Assembly: GCA_964526295.1 (NCBI GenBank)
Contig: CAZGKW010000016.1
Span: 1-64,000, forward strand
Origin: CAZGKW01 sp964526295
GTDB taxonomy: Bacteria > Planctomycetota > Phycisphaerae > FEN-1346
Direction: 5' to 3'
Length of the DNA: 64,000 bases
Under the pieces are notes generated by a model. The model was given only the letters and a program-made list of their open reading frames with translations. It ran no database searches and had not been told where the DNA came from. Shown one piece after another: positions 16,874 through 26,062 of this stretch. The position numbers and the translations under genes are program-made. Every line of letters begins with the position of its first letter. Within the stretch, counting starts at the first letter, position 1.

Positions 16874-18844
16874 TTACGGTTCCTCGGGCCGGGCGGCGGC
16901 CCCGGTCGGGTCGGCCGGGACCTGCTTGTGAAGGGGCAGGTCGTCGATCTCCTGGCGGACCTCCTGGGCCGTCATCGACTCACGATGCAGAAGGGCCTTG
17001 GCGATCCGCTCGATGGCCTCGCGGTTCTGCTGGAGGAGGTACTTGGCCTCGTCGTAGTTGGTGCGGATGAGGGCCTGGACCTCCTCGTCGATGATCCGGG
17101 CGGTGGCGTCGCTGTGCTCGCGGCTGCCGAAGACCTCGGTGCCCCAGGGGGTCGACTCCTCCTCCCGGGCATAGCGGACGGGCCCGATGCGGTCGCTCAT
17201 GCCCCAGTCGCAGACCATTCGCCGGGCCAGCATCGTGGCCTGGCGGATGTCGTCGGAGGCGCCGGAGGAGATGTCGCCGAAGAAAATCTCCTCGACCAGC
17301 CGGCCGGCGAACGCCACCTTCATCTGCCCGAGACATTGTTTCCGCTTGACGGTGTAGCGGTCCTTCTCGGGGAGGAACATGGTCGATCCGAGCGACATGC
17401 CTCGCGGAATGATGCTGACCTTGTGGAGCGGCTCGACGTCGGGCTCCAGGAGGAGGCTCATCAGGACGTGCCCCGCCTCGTGGTGGGCGCTGAGTTCCCG
17501 GTCCTCCTCGTCGAGTGCCCGGCTCCGCTTGGCCCGGCCCCAGCGGACCTTGTCGCGGGCCTCCTCGAGGTCGCTCTGGTCGACGGCCCTCTTCTCGAGC
17601 ATGGTGGCCCGGATGGCGGCCTCGTTGATGATGGCCGCCAGGTCGGCCCCGCTGAAGCCCGGGGTGCCGCGGGCCAGCAGGCCCAAGTCCACCTCTTCGC
17701 TGATCCGGACCTGGCGGGCGTGGACCTTAAGGATCGCCTCTCGTTCCTTCAGGTCGGGCAGGTGCAGGATGATTTCGCGGTCGAACCGCCCGGGCCGCCG
17801 CAGGGCCGGGTCGAGCACGTCCGGCCGGTTGGTCGAGCCGATGACGATGACCTGCTCGTTGGTGTCGAAGCCGTCCATCTCGACGAGGATGGCGTTGAGG
17901 GTCTGCTCGCGTTCGTCGTGGCCGCCTGTGTAGCCCATGCCGCGGCGGCGTCCGACGGCGTCGATCTCGTCGAGGAAGATGATGCAGGGGCTGGATTCCT
18001 TGGCCTGTCGGAAGAGGTCGCGGACGCGGCTCGCCCCGACGCCGACGAACATCTCGACGAAGTCGGACCCGCTGATGGAGAAGAAGGGGACCTCGGCCTC
18101 TCCGGCGATGGCCTTGGCCAGGAGGGTCTTTCCGGTGCCGGGCGGGCCGACCAGCATGACGCCCCGCGGGATCCGCCCCCCGAGGGCCTGGAACCGCTGG
18201 GGGTTCTTCAGGAACTCGATGATCTCCTTGACCTCTTCCTTGGCCTCCTCGATGCCGGCGACGTCGTCGAAGGTGATCTTGACGTGCTCTTTCTTGGCGA
18301 GCTTGGCCCGGCTGCGGCCGAAGCTGAGGACCCCCCCCGCACCGGAGGCCGCCCGCATCTGACGCGAGACGATGACCCACAGGACGACCAGGATGATCAG
18401 CCACGGGGCCATCGCCAGCAGCGTCTGCCAGACGAACGGGTCCTCCGGGACGTAGCTGGCCTTGTCGTCCCCCTCGGGGTTGCGGATGAAGTGGGCGCCG
18501 AACGCCTCGCCCAGGGCCTCGTAGTACTCGTCCACCAGGTCGTGGGGCAGGCTGACCGTGAACTCCTTGGTCTTGTAGATGTTGTCGTAGGGCTCGTTCA
18601 GCGTGCCGTGGACGACGTTGCCCTTGATGTAGAGGTGCTTGACGGCGCTTTTCTTCTCGGTCATCAGCTCGCGTAGGTCGGCCCGGGACAGCTCGGGTGT
18701 CTCCTGGAAGACCTGCATGAGGACGTAGCCGACGACGAAGATGAGGGCGAAGACGAGCACCCAGGCCCAGATGCCGCGGAACCGCGGGGCGGGTGCGCCG
18801 CCGGGCCCCTCGTTGCCGCCGTCCGGTTCACTCGGTCCGCGCAT
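16874..18844 (-). CDS. ftsH: ATP-dependent membrane zinc metalloprotease FtsH
   Basis: A 656-residue protein of normal FtsH length and order: a membrane helix at about 25-45, a periplasmic domain of about 90 residues, a second helix (PWLIILVVLWVIVSRQM), an AAA+ domain with Walker A GPPGTGKT (near 231), Walker B IIFLDEID and the SRH NRPDVLDPALRRPGRFDR, then the M41 protease with HHEAGH (zinc site near 453) and the downstream Asp ligand region. It degrades misfolded and regulatory membrane proteins from the cytoplasmic face. The first 20 residues are Gly/Pro-rich. It heads the coupled set ftsH-folP-cdaA-cdaR. Confidence 0.98.
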   Translation of the reverse strand: MRGPSEPDGGNEGPGGAPAPRFRGIWAWVLVFALIFVVGYVLMQVFQETPELSRADLRELMTEKKSAVKHLYIKGNVVHGTLNEPYDNIYKTKEFTVSLPHDLVDEYYEALGEAFGAHFIRNPEGDDKASYVPEDPFVWQTLLAMAPWLIILVVLWVIVSRQMRAASGAGGVLSFGRSRAKLAKKEHVKITFDDVAGIEEAKEEVKEIIEFLKNPQRFQALGGRIPRGVMLVGPPGTGKTLLAKAIAGEAEVPFFSISGSDFVEMFVGVGASRVRDLFRQAKESSPCIIFLDEIDAVGRRRGMGYTGGHDEREQTLNAILVEMDGFDTNEQVIVIGSTNRPDVLDPALRRPGRFDREIILHLPDLKEREAILKVHARQVRISEEVDLGLLARGTPGFSGADLAAIINEAAIRATMLEKRAVDQSDLEEARDKVRWGRAKRSRALDEEDRELSAHHEAGHVLMSLLLEPDVEPLHKVSIIPRGMSLGSTMFLPEKDRYTVKRKQCLGQMKVAFAGRLVEEIFFGDISSGASDDIRQATMLARRMVCDWGMSDRIGPVRYAREEESTPWGTEVFGSREHSDATARIIDEEVQALIRTNYDEAKYLLQQNREAIERIAKALLHRESMTAQEVRQEIDDLPLHKQVPADPTGAAARPEEP

Positions 18845-18916
18845 GCGTCCGACTCGCTTCCTGCTCCCGCCCCGGCCGCCGGCCCGGCGTGGGCCGCGGC
18901 GGCCGATGCGGCGGGT

Positions 18917-19420
18917 CTACCAGTCCTCTTCCATGGCCTCGACGATGCGTTCGGCCAGGCGGCGGGTCGCCTCGGTCGTGGCCGAGTCGAGGTTCTCCCC
19001 GATGGCCGGGGCGAACGACCCGCTGGCACTGAGCCGTTCACGCCGGGCCAGGACCTGCCCGCTCCGCAGGTCCCGCCACTCGAACCAGCACACCAGCGTC
19101 GTCTGGACGTCGATGGCCCGGTCCGTGTCGAGGTCCTCCGAGACGACCGGCGTGTCGAGCTCCAGGACCTCGCCGCGGAGTTCCGTGTCGGCCCCCGACC
19201 GGTCGTGCACGACCTTGTAGGGCGTCCGGGCCTCGATCTCTTTGATCAGCTCCGAGGTGAGCTCGAACTCGAGCTCCCGGCGGAATTCGCGCGACGCGAA
19301 CGTCGGCACGACCACCGTCCGGACGTCGGTCCGGTGGAGGGGGCGCGTCGTGTAGCCGCACCCGGCGACCAAGCCGACCGCCACGAGCGTCAGTCCCGCC
19401 CCCGCTGCGACCCGTCCCAT
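18917..19420 (-). CDS. LptE-like LPS-assembly lipoprotein
   Basis: A 167-residue protein with a lipoprotein signal peptide ending in LVAGCGY, so Cys21 would be lipidated. The mature part follows the LptE pattern: a strand with VVVPTFASREFRRELEFELT near the start, a two-layer alpha/beta body, and a C-terminal helix. LptE plugs LptD in the outer membrane during lipopolysaccharide delivery. Its presence implies a Gram-negative envelope. It sits between the TPR/BamD-like gene and ftsH on the same strand. Sequence similarity in this family is always low; the call depends on lipobox, size and pattern. Confidence 0.75.
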   Translation of the reverse strand: MGRVAAGAGLTLVAVGLVAGCGYTTRPLHRTDVRTVVVPTFASREFRRELEFELTSELIKEIEARTPYKVVHDRSGADTELRGEVLELDTPVVSEDLDTDRAIDVQTTLVCWFEWRDLRSGQVLARRERLSASGSFAPAIGENLDSATTEATRRLAERIVEAMEEDW

Positions 19421-19444
19421 GGTCCGCTCCCGCCCGTCGTCCGT

Positions 19445-20728
19445 CTATTTCGCGCCCGCCGCCGGCGCCGTCCCCTCGGGTGGCCCCACGTCGAGCTTCC
19501 CGAGGAGCCGACCGGCCTTCTCGGCCCAGGGCGTGTCCGGGTACTCGCGCTGGACGCGGCGGGCGTAGAACGCCGCCGCCTCGTCCCGGCCGCGCCGCCG
19601 GTAGTAGGCCGCCACGTGGTAATCGGACTCGGCCATCATGCTCCGGACCTCCTGAAGGAGGAGCGGCACGCCCTCGGCCTTGGCCTGGTCGGGGTACTTC
19701 TCCTGGTACTGGCGGAGCCGGTCGCGGGCCAGGCCCAGGCTGGTCGTATCATACCGCGCCCCGCGGCACGTTTCGATAGCGCATTTGGCCCGCTGGAGCT
19801 CGGCGTAGCGGCACTTCTCGGGATTGACGTTCTGGTATTCACGGCAATACTTGTCGTAGTACTCCTCGGCCTCCTCCCACTGGCGCTTGTCGCAGTAGTG
19901 GTCGGCGATCTTGAGGACGACGTCGTCGGCCAGGTCGCCGAGGGGCTGGTGCTCGTAGACGCGGCGGAGGATCTCGACGGCTTCCGCTTCGCCCGAGAGC
20001 ACCGGCACGCCCAGGACGCGGCGACGGGCCGGGCCCAGGTAGAGGTCGGCGATCTCGATCTCGCGGCGCAGCGCATCGTGGTAGTGGGGGCTTCCGGCGT
20101 ACTGCTCGATCAGCGCTTCGTACTGCTCATAGGCCTTGTAGTACTCCTTCCGCCGGAACAGCGACTCGGCCAGGAGCCACAGGGCCTCCGAGCGGTTCGC
20201 CGACGTCGGGAAGTCGTCGACGAGCTTGCGGAACGCCTTTTCGGCGCGGGCGTACTGGCCCGCCTCCCAGGCCTCGGTCCCCTCCCGGTAGAGCCGTCGC
20301 TCCTTCTCCGCCGTCGGGCCCCCGCCGAACATTCGCTTGTACCAGGGCGCCTCAGGCGCAGCACCTTCCCTCCGCGACTCGACGACGGGCGAATCGGACC
20401 GCGGCGCGGGCCCCGTCTCGGCCTTCTCGGGCGCTCGCGTGATGGCCGGGCGGGCCGGCTTCGGCTCGGGCACGTCGTCGCCCTCGGCCGGGGCGGGGGT
20501 CGGGCGGATCGGCCGCGGCGCCGGACGCTCGGCGTCCTCGCCGCCCGGGCGCACCGGTGACGGTTGGGCCGGCGCCGCTTCCGTGCCCGAAGGCGAAAGG
20601 GCCGGCACGCCGTCGTCGACGTAGATCCAGGTCTTGTCCTCGTCCCGCCAGATCCAGGCGGCCCGGGCCGACCCGGTTGCCAGGACGATCGCGACAAGTA
20701 CGATTGCCGGCGTTGCTGCGCGTTGCAC
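19445..20728 (-). CDS. Exported TPR protein, BamD/YbgF-like
   Basis: A 427-residue protein. The best start is GTG 20728, behind GGGAGG with 6 bases spacing, giving a signal peptide (RAATPAIVLVAIVLATGSARA). Residues 40-170 are low-complexity, Pro/Glu/Arg-rich. From about 180 onward there are TPR-type repeats (EAGQYARAEKAFRKLVDDFP, RKEYYKAYEQYEALIEQYAG, QWEEAEEYYDKYCREY, GRDEAAAFYARRVQREYPDT) of the kind found in the outer-membrane assembly factor BamD and in YbgF. No lipobox Cys is present at the signal peptidase site, unlike true BamD. It is followed 24 bases later by the lptE-like gene, which suggests an outer-membrane biogenesis pair. Confidence 0.8.
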   Translation of the reverse strand: MQRAATPAIVLVAIVLATGSARAAWIWRDEDKTWIYVDDGVPALSPSGTEAAPAQPSPVRPGGEDAERPAPRPIRPTPAPAEGDDVPEPKPARPAITRAPEKAETGPAPRSDSPVVESRREGAAPEAPWYKRMFGGGPTAEKERRLYREGTEAWEAGQYARAEKAFRKLVDDFPTSANRSEALWLLAESLFRRKEYYKAYEQYEALIEQYAGSPHYHDALRREIEIADLYLGPARRRVLGVPVLSGEAEAVEILRRVYEHQPLGDLADDVVLKIADHYCDKRQWEEAEEYYDKYCREYQNVNPEKCRYAELQRAKCAIETCRGARYDTTSLGLARDRLRQYQEKYPDQAKAEGVPLLLQEVRSMMAESDYHVAAYYRRRGRDEAAAFYARRVQREYPDTPWAEKAGRLLGKLDVGPPEGTAPAAGAK

Positions 20729-20814
20729 GAGAGACCTCCCTTTTCGATCGAGCCGCGCCCCATGCGGGGGCCGCCCATACGCGCCGGCCATCCCGCCCGG
20801 CGACTCGCCTCTTC

Positions 20815-21657
20815 CTAGACGTATCTCAGGGCCGACAGTTCTCGGCCGGCCAGCTCTGCGGCCCGGGCGCCGAAGGCCCGGCGAAGGGCCTCCGCCGTGG
20901 GCCCCGAGAGGCGGACCCGCTCGACCTCCGCCCACGGGGCCGATGCCAGGAACGCGACGGCCTTGGCCGCCCGGCCGCTCAGACGGACCACCCGGTCCGG
21001 CGGCGTGCAGTTCGGGCAGACGGCCCCGCCCAGCCCGCCGCTGAAGGCGACACCCGCATCGGTCGCGATCGCCGCCCCGCACTGGGCACATCGCCCCAGG
21101 TCGGGGCCGTACCCGAGGGCCCCCGTCAGCCGCCAGGCGAATGCGAAGGCCACGGCCCGGGCGGCGTCCGCCTCGGCCGCCGCCAGACGGCGAAGGGCCT
21201 CGGTTGCCAGGTCGAACACCTCCGGCGACGGGTCGGCCTCCGGCACGAGGGCCAGGAGCGCCTCGGTGGCCAGGGCCGCCCCGTAGAACGCCGGGAGCTT
21301 CGCCCGGAGCCCGTCGAACCGCTCGACGGCGTACAGCTCCATCAGGGTGGCCAGCCGGTTTGGGTCGCGGAGGCTGAAGACGGCCTCCCCGAGGGTCCAC
21401 CGGTCCAACGGTCCGTCGAACGGATTTCGCCCCCGCTTCGATCCCTTGGCCAGGCACCGGATGAGGCCCGTGTACCGGCCCAGGACCGTCACGACCTGGC
21501 TGGTCTCGCTGAAGTCCCCGCACCGGAGCGTGAGGACGAGATCTTTCTGGACGGTCAGGGCGTGGTTCTCCGTCTCGTACCTGCCGGGCCGCCCGGGACC
21601 CTCCGCGGGCGGTCGTCGACCGCGCCTCCGGCGTCGGCCTCTCGTGGTCCCTCTCAC
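20815..21657 (-). CDS. recO: DNA repair protein RecO
   Basis: Up to 280 residues. RecO mediates RecA loading with RecR and RecF. The OB-fold N-terminus is seen as DLVLTLRCGDFSETSQVVTV and YTGLIRCLAKGSKRGR, and the C-terminal helical domain carries a zinc ribbon CAQCG...CPNC (about 190-218). The GTG at 21657 overlaps the stop of the upstream CBS protein (GTGA), but it would add a 26-residue Arg/Gly/Pro-rich stretch foreign to RecO. An alternative in-frame CTG at 21558, preceded by GGAG at 8 bases, would give a more typical N-terminus (TVQKDLVL). The true start is therefore open. Confidence 0.9.
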   Translation of the reverse strand: MRGTTRGRRRRRGRRPPAEGPGRPGRYETENHALTVQKDLVLTLRCGDFSETSQVVTVLGRYTGLIRCLAKGSKRGRNPFDGPLDRWTLGEAVFSLRDPNRLATLMELYAVERFDGLRAKLPAFYGAALATEALLALVPEADPSPEVFDLATEALRRLAAAEADAARAVAFAFAWRLTGALGYGPDLGRCAQCGAAIATDAGVAFSGGLGGAVCPNCTPPDRVVRLSGRAAKAVAFLASAPWAEVERVRLSGPTAEALRRAFGARAAELAGRELSALRYV

Positions 21658-22949
21658 CTGGCGGCGGGCGGCCCCTCGTCGGCGAGGCCCGGCGGTGCGG
21701 CCGGCAGGTCGATCCGAAGCCGCGTGATCCGCCGCTCGTCGGCCTCCAGGACGGTTATCCGGACACCCTCTTCGTCGAACACCTCGCCTGCCGCGGGGAT
21801 CGTGCCCAGCCGGGCCAGGACGAACCCGCCGATGGTCTCGAAGTCCTCGTCCTCGGGCAAGTCGAGGTCGAGCTCGTCGTTGATCTCGTCGACGTGGACG
21901 CGGGCGTCGACCTGGAACGCCCGAGGGTCGAGGCGCCGGATCGGCTGTTCGGGCTCCTCCTCGTACTCGTCGACGATCTCGCCGAAGACCTCCTCGATGA
22001 TGTCCTCGATGGTCACCAGGCCCGCCGTCCCGCCGTACTCGTCGACGACGATGGCCATGTGGACCTTGTGGGCCTGGAGCTCGGCCTGGAGCTCGTCGAG
22101 CTTCTTCGTCTCGGGGATGAACAGCGGCTGGCGCATGACCTCCCGGACGAGGCGGGGCCGGTCGGGCCCGTTGCCGTCGCAGAGCAGGTCCTTGGCGTAC
22201 AGGATGCCGCTGATGTGGTCGAGGCTCCCTTCCGTGACGGGGATGCGGCTGTGGCCGGAGTCGATGATGAGGCGCCGGGCGTCGTCGGTGGTGGCCTCGG
22301 CCTCGATGCTGACGATGTCGGTCCGGGGCGTCATGATCTCGGCGACGTCCTCCTTCTTGAACTCGATGACGCTCTCGATCATGTCGACCTGGTCTTCCTT
22401 GATGGCGCCTTCGCGTTCGCCCTCGCTGACGACGCTACGGATCTCCTCCTCAATGTACGAATGGCCGCCCGATTCGCCCGTCACGCCCAGGAGCCGGCGG
22501 GTGAGCCCGTCGAGCAGCATGAGCAGCCGATCGGCGGGCGCGAACGCCCTTCGGCACGCCTGAAGCACCGGCAGCACCGCGGCCAGGACGCCTTCGGCCC
22601 CGTAGCGGGCCCAGGCCGTGGGGACGACCCCGCCGAGGGTCAGGGCGAGAGCGCCGGCCAAGGCCGCGCCCGCCAGGTACCCGCGCCACAGCGGGCCGAA
22701 GCTCTCGACGCTCCAGATGCCGAGGAGCACGGTCATCAGGACGATGCTCGCCGCGTAGAGCAGGGCGGTCGTCCGGGTCAGCGCCTCGTGATGCTCGAAG
22801 AGCCGCTGAAGGCGGTCGAGCCGGCCCCGGCCCTGGAGCGTCTCTTCCAGCCGGGCACGGGAGAAGCGACGCAGCGCATGGTGTGCCAGCGAAAAGAACA
22901 GGACCAGGCCGGTCGCGCCGAGGCCCGACCAGAGCCACACGTGGGACAA
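21654..22949 (-). CDS. CNNM/CorC-type membrane protein with CBS domains
   Basis: A 431-residue protein. The N-terminal 150 residues have about four membrane segments (GLVLFFSLAHHALRRF, LLYAASIVLMTVLLGI, AGALALTLGGVVPTAW, VLAAVLPVLQAC). A paired CBS module then occupies about 200-330 (IMTPRTDIVSIEAEATTDD, SHSRIPV-type segment SGHSRIPVTEG, VVDEYGGTAGLVTIEDIIEE), and a CorC_HlyC domain ends the protein (DEDFETIGGFVLARLGTIP). These proteins are linked to magnesium or cobalt homeostasis. The start is TTG 22949 behind AGGAGGG; GTG 22940 is also possible. It follows ybeY by 13 bases, as in many bacterial ybeY-corC pairs. Confidence 0.9.
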   Translation of the reverse strand: MSHVWLWSGLGATGLVLFFSLAHHALRRFSRARLEETLQGRGRLDRLQRLFEHHEALTRTTALLYAASIVLMTVLLGIWSVESFGPLWRGYLAGAALAGALALTLGGVVPTAWARYGAEGVLAAVLPVLQACRRAFAPADRLLMLLDGLTRRLLGVTGESGGHSYIEEEIRSVVSEGEREGAIKEDQVDMIESVIEFKKEDVAEIMTPRTDIVSIEAEATTDDARRLIIDSGHSRIPVTEGSLDHISGILYAKDLLCDGNGPDRPRLVREVMRQPLFIPETKKLDELQAELQAHKVHMAIVVDEYGGTAGLVTIEDIIEEVFGEIVDEYEEEPEQPIRRLDPRAFQVDARVHVDEINDELDLDLPEDEDFETIGGFVLARLGTIPAAGEVFDEEGVRITVLEADERRITRLRIDLPAAPPGLADEGPPAAR

Positions 22950-22962
22950 AAACGGGGCCCTC

Positions 22963-23439
22963 CTATTGGACGGTCGGTCGGCAGGCGTAGACGTTGGAGA
23001 AACCGAACGGCTCCAGGAGTTCGTCCTCCCGCTCGTGCATCCGCCGGGCTTCCTCCAGGGTGGTGTCCCCGTAGCCGACCAGGTGAAGCAGCCCGTGGAC
23101 CAGGTACAGGAGCAGCTCGGCCTGGGGGTCGAGGTCGCGTGCCCGGGCCTGCTCGAGGGCCAGCTCGGCCGAGGCGATGATCTCGCCGTTGACCCCGCCG
23201 TTGTGCGATCCGGGCCGCCAGTCCAGGTCCTCCAGCGAAAAGCTGATGACGTCGGTCAACCCGTCGGTGCCGACGTACTCGCGATTGAGGTCGCGAATAT
23301 GCCGGTTGTCGGTCAGGACGATGCTGAGGCTTCGGGCGGCTCGTCCTTCTTCCTTCATGACGTGTCGCACGACCTGGAGGATGAGTTTCTTGTCGAGCCG
23401 TACGTGGTCCTGGAGATCGGTGATCTCGATCTTAGCCAT
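22963..23439 (-). CDS. ybeY: Endoribonuclease YbeY (rRNA maturation factor)
   Basis: A 158-residue protein from ATG 23439 (a TTG at 23448 would add three residues). YbeY is a metallo-RNase used in 16S rRNA 3' maturation. The family pattern is clear: LTDNRHIRDLNREYVGTDGL, TDVISFSLED and the zinc motif HGLLHLVGYGD near 115-125. The canonical motif is HGxLHLxGYDH; here the third ligand His is missing (GYGDTT). The gene lies after the 7TM-HD gene in the conserved order phoH, pgpH, ybeY, corC, recO. Confidence 0.93.
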   Translation of the reverse strand: MAKIEITDLQDHVRLDKKLILQVVRHVMKEEGRAARSLSIVLTDNRHIRDLNREYVGTDGLTDVISFSLEDLDWRPGSHNGGVNGEIIASAELALEQARARDLDPQAELLLYLVHGLLHLVGYGDTTLEEARRMHEREDELLEPFGFSNVYACRPTVQ

Positions 23440-23578
23440 CGCTTGCAACTACCCCGTGCCAATGCCTCCCACAGTAGCGCCGAGCGCCGCGCAGGGCCGG
23501 AAGCCGCCGATGCGGCCGGACAGGATGTTTCGCGCGGGCGCCCTCCCCCGGTTGGCGATATATGTCAGGACGCCCCCC

Positions 23579-26053
23579 TCAGGCGTCGTTGCTGTCGGGT
23601 TCCTCGTCAGGGGACCCGCCCTCTCGGCGCGACTCGTCGTCGGCCCGGGCGGACGCCTCGGCCGGCCGGCGCGACTCGGCCCCCTGGTCCGTCACGTCGG
23701 CCTCGCGTCCCGTCGGATACGGGATTCGGCCATGATAGACCGAAAGCAGCGTCTTCGTCAAGGTCTCCTCGATTCGATGGAGGTCCGAGAGTCGCAGGCC
23801 GCACTCGTCGAGCTGTCCGTCCAGGAGCCGCTTCATGATCATCTCGTGGACCGTCGCGCCGATCTTGGCGGCGGTCGGCTCCTTGAGGCTGCGGGTCGCC
23901 CCCTCGCAGGTATCGGCCAGCATGACGATGGCGGTCTCGGGCGACTGGGGCTTCGGGCCGGGGTAGCGGTAGTCCTCTTCGGCGGGGGGCTCGCCCCGTC
24001 CGGCGGCCTGCTGGCGTTCCGCCTCCCGGTAGAAGTACTCCACCAGCGTCGTCCCGTGATGCTCGGTGATGAACTGCTTGATGACCCGCGGCAGACCGAG
24101 CCTCTCGGCCATCTCCAGGCCGTCCTTGACGTGGCTGGTGATGATAAGGCGGCTCATCTGGGGCGTCAGGTCCTCGTGGGTGGAGGCGTCGTCCCGCCAG
24201 TTCTCCACGTAGTAGCGGGGCTTGTTGACCTTGCCGATGTCGTGGTAATAGGCCCCCACGCGGGCCAGCAGGCCGTTGGCGCCGATGGCCTCGGCGGCGG
24301 CCTCGGCCAGCGTCCCGATCAGCAGGCTGTGCTGGTACGTGCCCGGGGCCTCGATCGCCAGGCGCCTGAGGGCCGGCTGGTTGACGTCGCACAGCTCCAG
24401 CAGGCTGATGTTCGTCACGATGCCGAAGGCCCGCTCGATGAACGGCAGCAGGCCGAGCATCACCACCCCGGCGAGCAGCCCGCTGCCGAAGTACAGGAGC
24501 GATCCCTGAAGCTGACCGGCCCACGTATCGGCGTCGAAGCCCAGTCGCCACAGGGCCAGGCCGGTGGCCGCCAGGAAATAGCCGGCCCCCGCCAGGGCGC
24601 CGACCCGGATCAGCTTGGACCGGTTGTTGATCTCGCCGACCGACAGGATGGCCACCGAGGTCCCGATGCCCGCGGTCACGACCCAGTCGAAGCCGGACCG
24701 GACGGCAATGGCCACGAGCAATCCCATGGCCCCCCCCAGGGCCAGGGCGAAGCGCTCGTTGTAGGCCGTCGTCACGATCATGGCCGCCGTCGCCAGGAAG
24801 AACGTCCAGATGGCGAACGACCACGCCGTGTGGGCCACCGCTTTCGACCCGCCCACGACGATCAGGCACAGGACGCACAGGACGAACGTCCGGGGGACCG
24901 ACCGGGCCACCGGCAGACGCAGGTTGTACGTGTACAGGGCGGCCAGCAGCGTAACCAGGCCGATCACGATGGCCACGCCGACCCAGGCCAGGCCCCGTCG
25001 CAGCGGCCCCAGCCGGACCCGGTACGCCTGGTGGGCCTGCTCCAGGAGCCGCCTGTGGGACTCGGTCAGGACGATCGGCTCGACCGGGCTGGCGTCGATC
25101 AGGGTGGTGCCCCGCTTGTGCCGGCGGCGGATCTCGGGGACCTTCTCGGCGGCCTCCTTCCGCCGGTTCTTGGTGGGGGCCTCGGCGTAGATGAGGGTCG
25201 GCCCGAGGAGCCGGGCCATGGGCTCGGCGAAGTTCCGGCCGGCCCCGGGGCCGAACACCTGTTCCAGCGGCCGCTCCAGTTGCCGCACCAGGCGGGCCCG
25301 TATCTCGTTCTGCTCGGGCTGGCGGAGGACCTGCTCCAGGGGGAGCCGTTTGAGCGGTTCCCCGTCGTCGGCCGTCACGACGCTGATGGCCGCCGCCCCC
25401 TCCGGGGGACCCATGACGATCTCGGGCGGCACGGAGGAGGGGAGCCCGGTCTCGAGTTCCTTGAGGTCCTGGAGGCGGGCGGCCTCGCTCTGGAAGGCCT
25501 CGTCCGGGACGACGGGCAGGACCAGGGGCCGGGCCAGCTCCGAGACGGCGGTCCGGATGGTCTGCTTGGCCTCCTCCAGCTGGCCCGCCTCCCCGCCGAG
25601 GGCGGACCTGGCCGCGGCGAACCGGGCCGCGTCGAGCTCCCACTGCGTCCGGAGCGGCTCCGGCACGGCATCCAGGTCGGCGGCCTGCGCGATGGCTTCG
25701 ATGAGTTGCGTCAGGCCCTGACGCAGGGCGACGACCCCCCCGACGCGGGGCTCGTAGACACTCGGGACCCGCAGGGCCACCAGCTCGCGGGCCCTCTGGG
25801 TCGCCTCGCGGTCGACCGACTCGAAGTCGGCCCGGGCGAAGATCGGCTGGGTGATCTTGTCGCCGATCCGCCAGGGCAGGGGCTGCTGGGGGAGCTGGAC
25901 GATCAGCAGGACCGCCAGGAAGAACGCCAGGAGGATGCCGAGCTGGGCCAGGTTCCGCCGCGTCCGGATCCGCTGGTGCCAAGGCAGGTCGCCCTGGGGC
26001 AGGACCCGGTCGACTCGCCGCGGCTTGCCGCGCTTTCGGTTCCAGATGGCCAT
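23579..26053 (-). CDS. pgpH: 7TM-HD family phosphohydrolase (PgpH-type, probable c-di-AMP phosphodiesterase)
   Basis: An 824-residue protein with the PgpH architecture: one membrane helix near 34-53 (LAQLGILLAFFLAVLLIVQL), a long extracytoplasmic region (about 60-325), a bundle of about seven membrane helices (330-570, e.g. VGVAIVIGLVTLLAALYTY), and a cytoplasmic HD domain. The HD domain contains HSLLIGTLAEAAAEA and YYHDIGKVNKP (HD near 603-604). PgpH proteins cleave c-di-AMP. ATG 26053 is preceded by GAGGG at 7 bases. Together with cdaA at 14.7 kb it supplies both sides of c-di-AMP turnover. Substrate identity is inferred from family and context. Confidence 0.92.
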   Translation of the reverse strand: MAIWNRKRGKPRRVDRVLPQGDLPWHQRIRTRRNLAQLGILLAFFLAVLLIVQLPQQPLPWRIGDKITQPIFARADFESVDREATQRARELVALRVPSVYEPRVGGVVALRQGLTQLIEAIAQAADLDAVPEPLRTQWELDAARFAAARSALGGEAGQLEEAKQTIRTAVSELARPLVLPVVPDEAFQSEAARLQDLKELETGLPSSVPPEIVMGPPEGAAAISVVTADDGEPLKRLPLEQVLRQPEQNEIRARLVRQLERPLEQVFGPGAGRNFAEPMARLLGPTLIYAEAPTKNRRKEAAEKVPEIRRRHKRGTTLIDASPVEPIVLTESHRRLLEQAHQAYRVRLGPLRRGLAWVGVAIVIGLVTLLAALYTYNLRLPVARSVPRTFVLCVLCLIVVGGSKAVAHTAWSFAIWTFFLATAAMIVTTAYNERFALALGGAMGLLVAIAVRSGFDWVVTAGIGTSVAILSVGEINNRSKLIRVGALAGAGYFLAATGLALWRLGFDADTWAGQLQGSLLYFGSGLLAGVVMLGLLPFIERAFGIVTNISLLELCDVNQPALRRLAIEAPGTYQHSLLIGTLAEAAAEAIGANGLLARVGAYYHDIGKVNKPRYYVENWRDDASTHEDLTPQMSRLIITSHVKDGLEMAERLGLPRVIKQFITEHHGTTLVEYFYREAERQQAAGRGEPPAEEDYRYPGPKPQSPETAIVMLADTCEGATRSLKEPTAAKIGATVHEMIMKRLLDGQLDECGLRLSDLHRIEETLTKTLLSVYHGRIPYPTGREADVTDQGAESRRPAEASARADDESRREGGSPDEEPDSNDA

Positions 26054-26062
26054 GCGGTACCC

